NCBI GenBank assembly: GCA_023846275.1
Contig: JAIUJO010000069.1
Span: 2,139,242-2,203,241 of the forward strand
Reading direction: 5' to 3'
Source: Vanilla planifolia
Lineage: Eukaryota > Streptophyta > Magnoliopsida > Asparagales > Orchidaceae
DNA: 64,000 nucleotides
The translations under genes were made by a program, and so were the position numbers. Of the stretch, positions 39,551 to 52,225 are shown one piece after another (within the stretch, counting starts at the first letter, position 1; each line of letters opens with the position of its first letter). Below the pieces are notes generated by a model. It did not search any database. It saw only the letters and a program-made list of their open reading frames with translations, and was not told where the DNA came from.

Positions 39551-42500
39551 TTCTTCAAAATTTGCATTTGCATCAAAGAAAGTCAAAACTTCACTTAATT
39601 GATTATCATCGATAAAATGTAAACATGAAATGTTTAACAATAAGATTGATATTTTAAGTTATAGAAATTACCTGATCAAAGTGTCAAGCACCTATTAACA
39701 AAACTATGTTCTTCCATGTATAATGTAATCTTGCCATATAAATCAATCACATGAAATATTAAGAAATTTCCAAAGTTGATAATGATATAGTATGTTTGAG
39801 TGTCTCTAAGTTGAATGGATTTATCAAAGTTCATTAAAATGGGTAAAAGATGGATGATATGATTAATATTGTAGATGTAAGTAACAATGAAAATCCATAA
39901 TAAATTATAATCTTCTCATTACTAAAAATTGTAGCTTCCCAAAAAAAATTTAAATATTAAACATATTAAGAGATTTCCATAAAAATCAAATGGATTCTGA
40001 CACTAGATTAACTAATATAATACAATAAATGTGTAAAACGATTCATTTTATTGTTTGAGTGTAATTGAAATGCATGTAACGCAAACATAGTTATGGAAGC
40101 TTATGTTTATGATATTGAGCAGAAGGGATTGTTTTTTTTCAAGAATGATAAATTTTTATAAGATAACACTAAAATAGAGAAGAAATTTGTAACCTAATTT
40201 GACAAGTATAAGTGTAAATCTAATGTCAACGAAATCAGCCTAATGCAAAATAAAAAACAAGCCACTAGTGGCATAAGAATTACATCAAAATATGATAAAA
40301 GTTCAATGATAAATTGTTTTAAAGCTTGCTTTGAAACTAAGCTAGAAATGATCTAGAAAGAAGATTTGACCTTTGGTAAGACATTTTTAATTTCAACTTA
40401 TGTTGAAATAGCTAATTATTATAACTTAGAAAAGTTATTCATTAGTTTGGGGGTAAACCACACAACTCAATTGCAACAATTACTCTCTTGCAAGCTACTT
40501 GGTCAACATGATACACAATAAGGTTATGCCACATACAAATAATAGCACGGTTGTGAGTGTAAGAATAATTTGAGGAATAATACACAATAAGGTTATGCCA
40601 CATAAAAGTTCAAGAATAATTTGACGAAAGCTCATAACAATGTCTTGAAATCATATATGTAATGCAAAATGCAATGATTCAGATCCATAATGAGGGTAAA
40701 AAAATTGTTCAAAATAAGGAAAGTGCAGCCAAGTGTGACAATGCAACAAGTAGTCGTTATGGATAATCGTGATCAATTGAACTACTCAAAATTTTCTTTG
40801 ATAAGAAAATAATTAAAAATGAAGAAATATATGGTAGGAATCCTATAGCTAGAATTGAATTAAACTCTAATTCCAGAAACAAAAATTTAACGAATGAAGA
40901 AAATAGATAACAAAAAGAACTATAGCTTATGCCCTCCACTCTTTAATTCTATGTGCAAACTGGAGCTCCACAACATTGACTTCAAATGGCAAATGCAAAA
41001 TGAAGTTAAGAACCATGAAAGCATGCAACAAAGAAAGTTCCTTCGTAATGTCAAAGAATAAAGACAAATTTTAGGAAAGCTTTCACATGTGGATATTTGC
41101 CAAAATTGATCTTATATGATTCAATTTGCATTCAATATGTTTTTGAAAATATGTCAAAAGATGTCATTTTAATGTATCCACACCTCACTCATAAAATGGT
41201 TTGAAAATGTTTTAAAAATATAACTAGTACAATGGCTGCATGCATAGACTCGAAGAAAATTTACAACACAAACACATCTAAGGTACTTCTAATATTTGTT
41301 AATAAGAAAAAATATAAGGTATATCCAGTAGATGTTGGTAAACCTTGTGTAGAATAAAACAGCATTTCGTCTAATAATGCTCCACACATATAATGCAAAA
41401 AATAGGATAGTACATTGCTAGATATGTGTGGAAAGTCAAGAGCAATGCATATAAACATGACAAATGCATATAGATGAAATTCCTAACATAAAGTGCATGA
41501 AGTTTACTCGAAATTACTATTCATTAGTCAATCTGATAAATTAGGTTAGTGATAAATTTGCATAGCCATTAGTGATCACTTGTTGATGTTCATAAGGTAC
41601 TCCTAAAAATATCTATGAAATTTTAATAGTAAATTCACTTTTGAAAATGATTAAATTAATTTTATGAATGCAAAACTATTCTAAAGTTTTCATAAGTATA
41701 GTTAAGCAGAGAAATTTTTGAAATAATGCTACCGACAATATCTTAATACAATCAAATTCTATTATGCTTTTAGTAAATTAATTTTATCATCTTAAACAAT
41801 CTTAAAATGCTTGTAAACTTCAACTGCTTACAGCTACTTATTTGAAGTCATATTGAAGAAGCAATGTACATTATTGTACATAATATTCTCATGAACGTCA
41901 AGCATCAACAAGTTTGTGGGAATGCTTTTTTATTCTCAATAAGTTTTGCACACGAGCCACATTTTATAGGATTAAGAAATGAGAGTTTCTTTCGAGAATT
42001 GTAGCTTGATTTTTTTTTAGTTACCAAAATAGCCAGTTTTGTGAAGGTTGAGTTCAATTCACAAAAACCCAACAAAAGTTGGCTTTAGCTTAACAATAGC
42101 CAAACTTGAATTTTTTTCAATTTGCAAAAAGTACAAGGTTTTGTGGACTAGCATTAGGAGAAAAATACTCAAATTAAGGTTGTGTATTTACCTTAGAAAA
42201 AGGACCTATGATGTTTTCTATCCTTGATTTGTCAATGGTTCACTTGGGTTGAAACTAATCCAACAAAAATGCTCTAGATGTGCTTTCAACACTATTATTG
42301 TTCCCTTCTCTTTTCGCTTGTTGAGAATTTGATTATTAGTGATAGTACAAGCTGGGTTATTTGGGACCAATAATTATTATCATAAAAAATTTATTGAGCT
42401 TTTAAAACATGTAAAGTAAGATCTTTACAACATAGAACACACATTTTTTCTATAAGCTATACTCATGTGAGACAATCCTAGCAAACAATCTTTGTGGGAC

Positions 42501-44899
42501 TCCTAGTGGGGACATTAATTAGAATTTTTAATGCCAACATACCAATTAAACATTTGTCAAACTTATAGACAATCATTATTTCTATTCTTCTTATACAAAG
42601 TTAAGATAGACCCTAAAAATTTATAATATGCTCAAAATTCATGCCGAAATGGAAGAAAAGGAAATAAAAATGGCCTATTGAGCCCATTTTTTTCAATGCC
42701 TTCAAATGTTGCTCATCGTTAGCCTAACTACACCTTCGGGATTTCATGGACCACTTCTTCCTGAAAAAAATCAATGAATAGAGCTTCTAGGTCTAATCTA
42801 GATCACAAGTTCAGATGAGCTACAAACACATCTAGATTTGCTACACCAAGTTTACTAGTGCAAATAACCAAAAAGCAAAAAAATTTATAGAACCCTCAAA
42901 CAAACATAGATCTACCAAACAATGCTGACCCACCACCCCATTCGGCCATGCATTGAGGTGGATCTGATTGATGACACTATTGTTATCATGTTGACCCATT
43001 CGCATGATATATGACACACTAACTCGGATATAACATAGGAACCACAGATATTGCATTGACCCCATGACTTGATCCACAACATAGAATCAAACATCTAACT
43101 TACAACACTAGAGTTGGCATGCCATCTCATTAACTAGATCCACAAAAATCAAATCTGAATATCGCTTGCAAACCTCGTGCAAACTAACCTAATAACGAAC
43201 AAAACATGTAGAAGATTAGGAAGCTACTTTGCAACTATTTAGCCAAAGAAATTTTTTACCCAAGAAAATAACTTTTTGAGCAAAGCTTTAGCAACCACTT
43301 TTTAGAAAATAGACATTCAAAACTAAAATGGTGAATTTTCAAAATTTCTTTTTGGTGAAAGCTTTTTAAGATGAATTTTATGTTTTTCCGCTTAGGCACC
43401 ATAAAATTGGAGGTACACTTATGACGGGGCATCTAAAATTAGCTCACAAATACACATTTGATGGCATTACACTAGTTTCACAAGTCAACAAACACAAAAT
43501 TAATTTGAAAATTATTTTAAAAAATAATAAATTTTTTTATTGATTTCATCGCTTCCATCATCCGCCAACATTTGTTGTCAACAGCATTATCGTCTGTTAA
43601 CTCGGGAACACTGATTGAGAAACATTTGACTAGCATTGACTCATTTTATTCAGACCTATGAAGGCCAGTATCAACTCGCCAGTGCCACAGATCCTGCCAA
43701 CCCTTTTGTTTTGCATGAAGTGTACCCCTCTAAACCTAGAACAGATGCTCTGAGACCTCCATCTACACTGCATTGATTTCACGTGCTATTTTTCCTCCCA
43801 TTGTTTCGCTGCCCACTATTATCGTCACCTGAAACATAGAATTTGTTTGCAAGCTACTTAATCCAACTAATTTCATAGGTTTTTATTTTATTCCATTTTT
43901 TGAATTAGTGATGAATATTTGAAAAATCTTATAAATAAGGATGCTATTTATATTAGAAAAAAATAATAGAATTAAATTAATTTTTTATGTGCTTCCACAT
44001 TTGTGAACAAAGTGTGAATGCAATTTTTATTTTCTAGATAGTAATTTAATTGTAAATTTACTCTTTTTTAATAGAATATTTCACATAGAGTTTGTCTAAA
44101 TTCTAAGTTTTATATGTCTATAATTGAAAGTTACAAAAATTATTTTTGTTGGATTTTATGCTTAATGCCTAAGAAGAAGTCTACTCAACTTAATAATCAG
44201 TGCTACAATTTTGGGATGCCAATATTTGAATAGTTCTTAAATACCACATATGTCATTCTACCCTAATTATTATGTAATACCTTTTTTATAGTTTCTAATA
44301 ATCTTTTTAGTATCTTGAATATTGTAGGATCCAATTTAGACCATGATAGAAGTTTAAATGGGCCATGGATGCACTTTGGTATCAAACATTGATTTTCAAC
44401 TAAAAAAGTTTTTTTCTTTAATTTAGTGCAATCAACTTTAGTATTACACATAATGTTTTCTACTAAAAAAAATTCTACTCAATAAATCAAAATTGGTTTC
44501 ATTTAATTTTTAAATCTTAAAAGTATTGTTATTACTTTAAAAAAAAAAGAAGAATATAATGAATATCTTCGTTATTAACAAGATTAGAGAAAAGGTCGAC
44601 ATTCATTTTTAGAATATCGAAAGGTCCATGTTGGAAAACAAAAGATTAATAAGAATGCATCATTAGTTAAGGAATTGAGTGATTTTAAATACTAATACAC
44701 TACTTAATCATTTTCAAAAACAAAAATTAATTAGTAGAGTAATTTTTGTTACACATGTTAGAAGATCTTACATATACACACATGTTCATAGTTTATATGA
44801 TATAATCATATTAAATCACACTATTGCATGTAACATGGTCATATATCACATGCATGTAAGATTATAAATAATATTTAAATAAAATTTCTAACTTTAAAA
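39551..44899. other. Unassigned DNA between solo LTR and unit C
   Basis: About 5.3 kb. 39.55-42.6 kb is AT-rich with scattered short frames. About 42.64-43.85 kb is more balanced in composition (for example ctgacccaccaccccattcg) and could be the remains of an old gene or element, but every frame is interrupted and I recognise no domain. A 62-codon minus frame at 44,263-44,451 is treated as a separate observation. No RNA gene seen. Confidence 0.5.
40511..40604. repeat. Short local duplication, period 69
   Basis: The 25-base word atacacaataaggttatgcc + acata occurs exactly at 40,511-40,535 and 40,580-40,604. The nearby aagaataatttga word is also doubled (40,561 and 40,612). Confidence 0.9.
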
Positions 44900-46591
44900 T
44901 TGAGAGTGAAAGGAATGCTGACATAGTTATAGAGGAATATGTTAAACACAAGACAACGTATGGGCTCTAAAACCTAATAATTAAAATCAAGCATTTTGCA
45001 TCGAAAATTTGATTAATAAATTTTAAAAAAAAATTAGTATGAACATAAATAAAGAATAAATATCATTTGATAAATGAAGTTTAAAATATTCAAATAAAAT
45101 AAATAGAGAAAAATTATGTAACTAAATCAAATCTTAAAACTTTAAAACTTATTTAGGATCATCATAAAGAATAACTTAAATATAAAATTTTGATTGGTTT
45201 TATAATTGATTTTTATCATTCATGTGAAAACTAATGTACGAATTGCATAAAAAGTAGATTTTAAAATATTTTTTTCTAATAAAAAATACACTTACTTTTC
45301 AAATACATTTTATATAAATAATTTCATGCTGATTGAAAATTGGTATTTATAAATATATCATTTTATAATTTTTATTATTAAAAAACAAATATAAAAGTTG
45401 AAATGGTACAGAAAAATTTTTAGTAGGCTTGGTGTAAATTAGATCCTATGCCCACCCCTAATTGAGGTTGATAAGAACTCTACAAGTAAAAGAGTTAAAA
45501 CTTGATATTTTTTTTGTTATGATTCACTTCAAAGCTATTTGAGATTTTTTACCTTATGGTTCACGAGTAACTTACTAGCTTTTTGGGGTTCAAATATAAC
45601 CTAGTCATTTACAAGCTCAACCCCAACTTAATTTTTTAGATCAAATTGAACTTAAACATTCACAAATACTCGATCACCCAACCCAAAAGAAAAACACAAA
45701 TATAGCCATAAATAATTTTTTTATAAAAATTTAAAAATTTTTGTATGCTCATTTGCGAATATAAAAAAACTGAAAAAACTCAAAATTATTAGAAGAATTA
45801 AGAAAATAAAATCTTATAAGAATTAGGCTTACCTTAAGGAATTCGTAGTTTGTGGATGCTGGTAGAAGAAATTTATGTCAGTAGAATATAATTCAAGCCT
45901 TCTTTATAGGGTTAAAATCTTTTTCATATTCCATAGTTATTTTATCCACAATAATTAGATATTTATAGAAAAAGTTTTGTCATAACCATTAAACAATTAA
46001 GCAAAAGCTATTTGAAAAGTTACTACCAAACATCCTAACATGCTTTTCCAAATGGGTCGAAATTCTAAAATGACTACTTCAATGACATTTATAATGACAA
46101 GTTATTGAAGCATTAAGCATTATTTACTGGAGTCATTGGATCTGCTTAGTGGATATTACTACCATCTAATCAAATGTTGTAATGGTGGATGAGTTTTTAG
46201 TAGTTGGATCAAGTTTGATGTGATTTAGGCTATTCAATCAAGTTAGTTGAGATTTTGATATTTTAATTAAACAATAATAAAATTGAGAATGATCTTAACA
46301 ATAGGGTTCAAAATTGATTATTTAAAGCCACATGGTTCAAGAATATATTTTTCACAAGAAAACTTATCTAATGAAGTCAGATGAGTTCATGACCATTGGA
46401 TGTCCAATAAGGATCAATCACTTATAGTGGATGATGTAGTAACCCTCTAGTCAGCTCATCAAATTAAGTGTTGGATCAATTAAGATCATTACTTAAAGGG
46501 AGAGGTGATCTCCTCTATGCCATCACAAAAATGTGTGATCGGATGGCAATGAGCACTCTCAATTTTGGAAGTGCACAAGTAATAAGGAATA

Positions 46592-46630
46592 GTCCCACAT
46601 TGCAATGTACGAAAAGGATGTGCTATTTAT
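46592..46630 (+). promoter_or_regulatory. USE-like box plus TATA
   Basis: GTCCCACATTG (46,592-46,602) differs by one base from the plant snRNA upstream sequence element RTCCCACATCG. TATTTAT follows at 46,624-46,630, leaving about 21 bases between them, close to the spacing of Pol III-type U3/U6 genes. The bases that would follow the start (about 46,650 on) are not a U1-U6 or U3 sequence that I recognise. Similar TCCCACAT boxes also occur in ordinary plant promoters and LTRs, so this is a candidate only. Confidence 0.35.
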
Positions 46631-46664
46631 AAGCATTTACACGATGCTATTTTGTGCGCTGAAA

Positions 46665-46683
46665 AAGGGGCTGGCTTCCCCTT
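46665..46683 (+). other. Small GC hairpin
   Basis: aagggg (46,665-46,670) pairs with cccctt (46,678-46,683) around a 7-base loop, about 35 bases after the TATA-like box. It may be an RNA hairpin if the upstream boxes drive a transcript; otherwise it is incidental. Confidence 0.3.
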
Positions 46684-47904
46684 GTTCGCTAGCAATTTAA
46701 TCACTTGATTAGCTCTTATGGTTACAGAATTACATGTCAATTTTGATTCTTATTTAGCCCAGCTAGATTCAAGAATACAGCATACTACCCTAACTCGATT
46801 TTCTTTGAGTTCCTGGTCCAACACTTGTAAATGGTTGTTTTAGATTAAGCTTAAGCCAAGAGCTTTACATTTTGACATAACTAAGATGTAGCTTAATTTT
46901 TTATAAGATAATTATGAAAAATTTAATGGAATTACTTTTGATTTAATTAAGTTTTAATAATCAATCTAATTTAAAATTTGGGAGAAATATAAGAGTATAA
47001 TTCACCCAAGAAAAGAGTGATTACAAGTGGCTTCTTAGGCTTAAGCTTTGCCCTTGAACTTTGCATTCTAGCACAACTGAGAAGTAGCTCAATTTTTTTG
47101 TTATTTAAATATGAATAATTTAATAGAATTGTATGAGCTAGACTATTCAATAAAGAGTAATTGGAGCAAAATGGTTTTTTTTTGAAAAATTAACTACTTT
47201 AATAATTTCTTAAAAATGTCAAAAAATTTTAGGTTATCAATAATTTAAACAATTTAGATTAAGTCACTTTAAGTAATAATCAAGTAATGAAATACATATA
47301 GGAGGAGTTTATTTTTAAATATTTATATATTCCTTCTACAAACAATTTATGCTTTTATCAACTATATAAAAGATTTTATTATCATCTAAATAAAAAGATA
47401 TTGTGTTATTGACCTCTTGCCATGATATTTTGTATTTTGATAATAAACTCTAAGTACTTTTCATAATTTTTTTAAGTTAATTTTTAAATTTTAGATAGAG
47501 AATGTTTGTATTAATAGGAAAATTTGAAGAAGTGTAGCATAAATGAAATCCCATGAAAACTAATTTTGTTGGACTAACAAACTTTTAAAAGATACATTTT
47601 AAATTAAATTTTAGGTATTTTTATTTTAGTTTGATTAAAATGTTAAGCTTGATTGAAATAGTTTTCACAAAACATAAAAATTAAATTTCATTAAAATTGA
47701 TGTTCTAAAACATATTTGGTCTTAGAAAACTTAATTATTCTTCATTTATTATCTTGAATTTATTTTATTTTTCTATTATATCTTAGTATTTATTCAATAG
47801 ATTTTGTAAAATGTATATTATAATTATAATTATTACTTCTAAAAAATAATACTAATTAATATAATACTAATTATTAATAAAAGAACAAAAAGTTTTTTAA
47901 ATAA

Positions 47905-48290
47905 TAAAAAAATACTGGCTATCGTTAAGAGGTCTAGAATGCAAGTCCCAAAACTCTTCGGTCAATTGCAAAACTAATACAACTAAAAACGTAGTTTTTA
48001 GGGTCTTAAAATGGGTTAATACTCTAGCATCAACATATACAATTTCTAAATCATCATTGATAGTTCGAGTAATGACCTTTCAAGCAAAACAGCAAATAGT
48101 CAACCCCAAGTAAGCTAACTATTAGGAACGTGTAAGCATTATATACAAAACACGTTTTTTCACTTTCATAAAGTGGGACTAAAACAAAGCCTTCCTTTTA
48201 CACAACATGCTTCCAAATTAAGGACTAACTAGAACCTTCTCATCATGTAATTTCATGGTCAAACGATCTTGATCTCCATCATCTTTTTAT
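47905..48290 (-). promoter_or_regulatory. Conserved promoter-like block in unit C
   Basis: Counterpart of 12,465-12,860 and 20,565-20,960. On the minus strand an AGTCCTTAATTTGG line (box degraded) near 48,220-48,235 is followed by gtatataatgc (about 48,135-48,146) and the same ending, gacctcttaacg near 47,930. Confidence 0.35.
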
Positions 48291-49619
48291 AAAACCCTTA
48301 TAAATCTAGCCATTAGATCAAGATAGATTTAACTATTTTGATTAAATTCTTTTCTTAAACATCCTTATCAAATCTCGTTTGCCCAACATGCAGTTTTCTT
48401 GAACAAATAATCTCAGTTAGTTCTAATGAAGTCACTCTTGTGTAACATTTCTTTTAACTATTTTTAATCCTTTAGAATGTTTTATTTAAGTATTATTTTT
48501 TAAACTAAAAAAATAAAAAAAAGTAGATGATACAGTAATGCTTATTTTCTTGTTTAGGAAATGCTTTTAGCTATTAGAAAAAAAACTATAAATAATAGAA
48601 ATTTTGAACAAAATGGATTGATGAATGCTTATGTAATAAGAAGAAAATGTTTAAGCCATTAGTAAGCCATGATAATTGTCACTACTATGGGAACTTCCTT
48701 TAATTGTCAAACTCTCAATTACAGCTTTCTTCACAAGTTAGCAAAGTTATTAGTTTTCTCTATTTATAATTAATTTAATTAATATAGGTGTGCCTCTTCA
48801 ATCAATTAATCAACAAAAAAATTTTAGTTGCATTGATTTTGACTTTATGCCAACAAATATTTTTCCATTATTGTCATTTTATTTTTTGTAAAGTTGTCCT
48901 AACTTGTTTCTTTTATGCTGGTTAAGCATATACGTCTTTTGGGAGATTCTTTTTATAAATTTTTTCCTACATTTTAGTTCTTATTAATTTTTCTATTTTA
49001 CGTTATTTTATAAATTATTATTGTTAAAAACTTAACATTTTTAAATTAAATTTAAAATTTTTATATAACACTTTTAAAAAAATTATTTAAGTATTTTTGT
49101 GCATGACTTAAATTTTTATTCATAATAATTCATCTCCTTCTTACTGATCTTAACTTTCACATATGTCATCATGAATTATTATTCAATAAGAGAAGGCTGA
49201 ATTATTGGGAATAATTTTTTTCTAAGCGAATATTTAAAATAATGCGTTAATACATTTTTTTTAATAAACATAAGTATGTCTTTAAAATTATGTTTTGGTA
49301 AATATTTAACTTTTTTTGAGGAAAATTAACTATATTTTAAATTATGGTTATTTTCTTATCATAATAAATTTTTTAAAAAATGAAAAAATTTTATAAATAA
49401 AAAATGACAGGTAAATGACTTTTAGGTTATCTATCTTAAAATGAAGTGTTTATCTACCCCTAACAAGATATAACAAAAACCAATGTTACGAATATCACAC
49501 TTTTAACAAATGATGAATTGGTTTTAACCTTACAATAACAAACTATGCATCACAAAACTTTTAAAAAAAGTATGATGTATGTTTAAAATCCTTATGTAAT
49601 GTAATTGTTTATTCAATAC

Positions 49620-50150
49620 CGCATGAGCCTTACTATTTTTGTAATAAATGTTTTAACATCAATGTCTAAAAATATTTTTCTTTTAATGTTCTACACTTCA
49701 CCAAGCTAGCATAAAACAATAACTTCTTGCTATCAATACACCACATCACAAATGCAGTAAATTTCATTTTATTTGACATGGACATAACAAATATCATTGA
49801 ATTATATTAAGGTTTATCTATGTTATATATCTAAAAATTTCTATCTCTATATCAAAACACCAGTAGCAACTTTTACTATCTCTTTAGTGATATAGAATCT
49901 CAAAAAGATAACACCACAATAATTAAGCCATTCTAATAATCTCAATGTCTAAATAGATTTATTATCAAACTAATTATGAATAAAATAATATACATACTTT
50001 TTAATAACATGAAACAAAAATATGGAAATTAAAGCATATTTTGATAGTAGAGTTACATCAATAAGTAGATAGGAATTGGAGATTAGAAACAAAGATATTC
50101 AAGGCTATCTCTACATAATATTCTTCAAATAGAGAAACCCATAAACTATT
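49620..50150. repeat. Flank of copia remnant shared with unit B
   Basis: Matches 26,996-27,715 (see there). The best line is ctcaatgtctaaatagattt at 49,940. No protein motif. Confidence 0.6.
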
Positions 50151-50219
50151 AATAAGGAAACTTGTTGTAATGGAATCTACCCAACTGGTGTTTTATGAAA
50201 TTATGCATCAAAATAAAGT

Positions 50220-50600
50220 GGTAGATTTAGAAGACATAGAAGACTTTCGAAAAGTAAGACTAGTAGACAAACAAAAATCATAGAATGACAAACTTTATTG
50301 ATTTCTACTCAAACGTTATTTTAAGCAAGGAATGTAGATAGAACCTTGTTCATCAAGGATTTTTTTTATTAACTTCTTCTAGTTCAACATCATTTAAAGA
50401 ATACCATATTTCGATCAACAAACTATGACTTATGCGAATCATTTGGTAAGCAAGTTGGTGTAGGACCTAAGATGAGCTTATAGATGAGGTTTCCTATTTT
50501 CTTGAATACTAGTTAAGTAGGATGAGAAATGTATCCTTGATCTTCAATAAAGTATATATAAATGAGATGTTAAAACATAAAAAAGGAAATAGTTGCATCA
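50220..50600 (+). pseudogene. Ty1/copia pol fragment: RT C-terminal part (copy C)
   Basis: Same piece as 27,720-28,135. VDRTLFIKD is read at 50,334-50,360, FRSTNYDLCESF at 50,409 onward (the FGSTN part that is lost in B), and GVGPKMSL after it. The WYDKLS part has a changed Trp codon and a stop. Frames change several times. Finding the same truncated RT piece upstream of a second RT in both copies shows that the break predates the duplication. Confidence 0.78.
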
Positions 50601-50689
50601 AAGGAGTTAGCATAGAATGAAAATCACCTTAGAGATGTAATATTAAGTGACCTCACTTTTGGTGTAGAATCCAATACCTCTCTTTAAAA

Positions 50690-52225
50690 ATACATTATAT
50701 GTTGTGCATCTATTTCAAACTTTGTACCACAAAATAAAAGTGAAGTCTTGAAGAAAGATTTTTTTTATTTTGCCATGTTGGAGGATTTCAACTTGTTCGT
50801 GAGAGTGAATGTTTTGGAATTAATAGACATTTTAGGTGACCACATTATCGTGGCAAAATGTTGGTACTAAAATATAAAAGTAAGTGATAGTGTGGTTACC
50901 ATTGAAAAAAAGGGAAGGCTGTTGGTAAAGGGTTATAATAAAGTAGGACTGAACTTAGATGGAATACTTGAACCAATGGTAAGGTTGAAGGCAACAAGGT
51001 CATTTTTACTATTTTCTTAATACAAGTTATTTAAACTATACGAAATGGAAATTAAGAGCACCTTCCTAAATGTTGTTGTTTACGAGAAAGTGTATGTAGA
51101 ATAGTTGGATTGCATTTAGCATTTTCTTCATCAAAATCATGTGCATAAGCTAATGAAAGAATCATGTAAATTGTTTCAAGAGCAAAGATCCTGTTATGAA
51201 CATGGTTAGTAGATTTCTAGTCAAAGATTACTTTAGGATCGGAATATGGATAGGACTTTATTCATCATGAATGATGCTAATGAAATTCATCTAACTAAAG
51301 GTTGTATAGACGATATCATTTTTGGATCAATCAACTTGGACTTATGTGAATGATTTAGTAAGCTTATGGGTCATCGATTTGACTTGAGCATAATAGGTGA
51401 GGTTACATATTTTTTTGGAATGAAAGTTAAGTAGGATAAGAAAGGTATCCATGTCCTAAACGAAGTAAAAAAAATGACATGTTAAAATTGCATGATCTTG
51501 AGAACATCAAATGAATTTCTACTTTCAAGAGTCCCTACCAGACTATTGAGTAAACATGAGAAAAAACAAATAGATTTCATGGTATACCAAGAAATGACAC
51601 ATTCTTTACTTGAATATTAAAATACCTGGCATAGTTTTAATGTTGGACTTTTTTTGATGAATTTCAATCAAGCCCTTAGGACAGCCATCTAGAAGTTATA
51701 AAAAGAAAATTTTGATAATTTCTTGAAGCAAAGGTGTTAAGGTTGTGGTATCCCAAAATTGTGTCAAGTCATGATCTCTCAGGATACAGCCACCAAGATT
51801 ATGTAAGTGCTTGAATATGTAAGAAAAACATTTTAGGTATTTAATCATTTTTTAGCAACTGTTAAACTAATGATCTAGCAAAAAATATTGAACCACTATT
51901 TTGGCCAAAAATGAACCATGATATATAGCATTAGGAGGATTTCTATAAAAAAAAGGTTTTGGATTGAAAGGAAATTAGATAATATAGGATTCATCAACAA
52001 ATAGTTCCTAAAAAATTAACAATTTGAATGCTTTTTTCTTAACTCAAAGCCTTCTAAAGTACTACAACATTTATCAAATTGATTTTATGCACCATTTCAT
52101 CATGGACTATGTAGAATGAAATATAGTAGACATTCTTTTTGTTGCTAACAGCATGCAACAAGTTAGCACCTTAAAAAAGCTTCTTATTTAAGATTTGTTC
52201 TATAGTATTAGAAGACATTTTTATG
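50690..52225 (+). pseudogene. Ty1/copia pol remnant: RT and RNase H (copy C)
   Basis: Counterpart of 28,200-29,770, with partly better preserved RT. IEKKGRLLVKGYNKVGLNL (50,901) leads into DGILEPMVRLKATRSFLLF. LFKLYEMEIKSTFLN (51,027) is the first-Asp block with Asp changed to Glu. CIDDIIFGSINLDLCE (51,304) keeps both Asp of the catalytic box, and FSKLMG plus RFDLSIIGEVTYFFGMKVK follow. RNase H is reduced to a line equivalent to RHHFIRDH near 52,093 (HHFIMDYVE) and VDIHFVANSMQQ near 52,130. Many stops, so dead. Comparing with B shows that independent decay hit different residues in each copy. Confidence 0.87.

Larger units (their letters stand above)
45222..47120. other. Insertion specific to unit C
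   Basis: About 1.9 kb absent from A and B at the matching point (A about 11,520-11,620). It holds a more complex, non-AT-run stretch at 46,020-46,830 with promoter-like boxes, and an ~80-base word pair at its right end (46,858-46,933 and 47,047-47,129, both with agctyaattttttt...taatrgaatt). No coding frame. It may be a non-autonomous element or LTR. Terminal motifs and a target duplication could not be fixed by eye. Confidence 0.5.
44900..49570. repeat. Large diverged repeat unit C (partial)
   Basis: Third copy of the A/B family, same orientation. It retains the left edge seen in A (from about 11,201) and matches A/B up to the ccttacaa line at about 49,535 (A 14,135). It then jumps to sequence equivalent to the region after B 26,995, so about 4.7 kb including both internal sub-repeats is absent. 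It also carries an extra ~1.9 kb at 45,222-47,120. It continues into the copia remnant exactly as B does. Confidence 0.75.

Noticed and set aside
42841..43094. Two overlapping minus frames (78 and 60 codons) in the more balanced 42.6-43.9 kb stretch
   Set aside because: They are in different frames over the same bases, neither shows a domain, and neighbouring sequence gives no continuing exon.
44370..44390. tttggtatcaaacattg resembling an initiator-Met tRNA primer-binding site
   Set aside because: Only the first eight or so bases fit, there is no LTR end (CA) immediately before it, and no copia internal region follows.
46640..46850. U6, U3 or other spliceosomal snRNA after the USE-like box
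   Set aside because: None of the conserved snRNA sequence blocks that I know appears downstream, so only the promoter-like boxes are reported.
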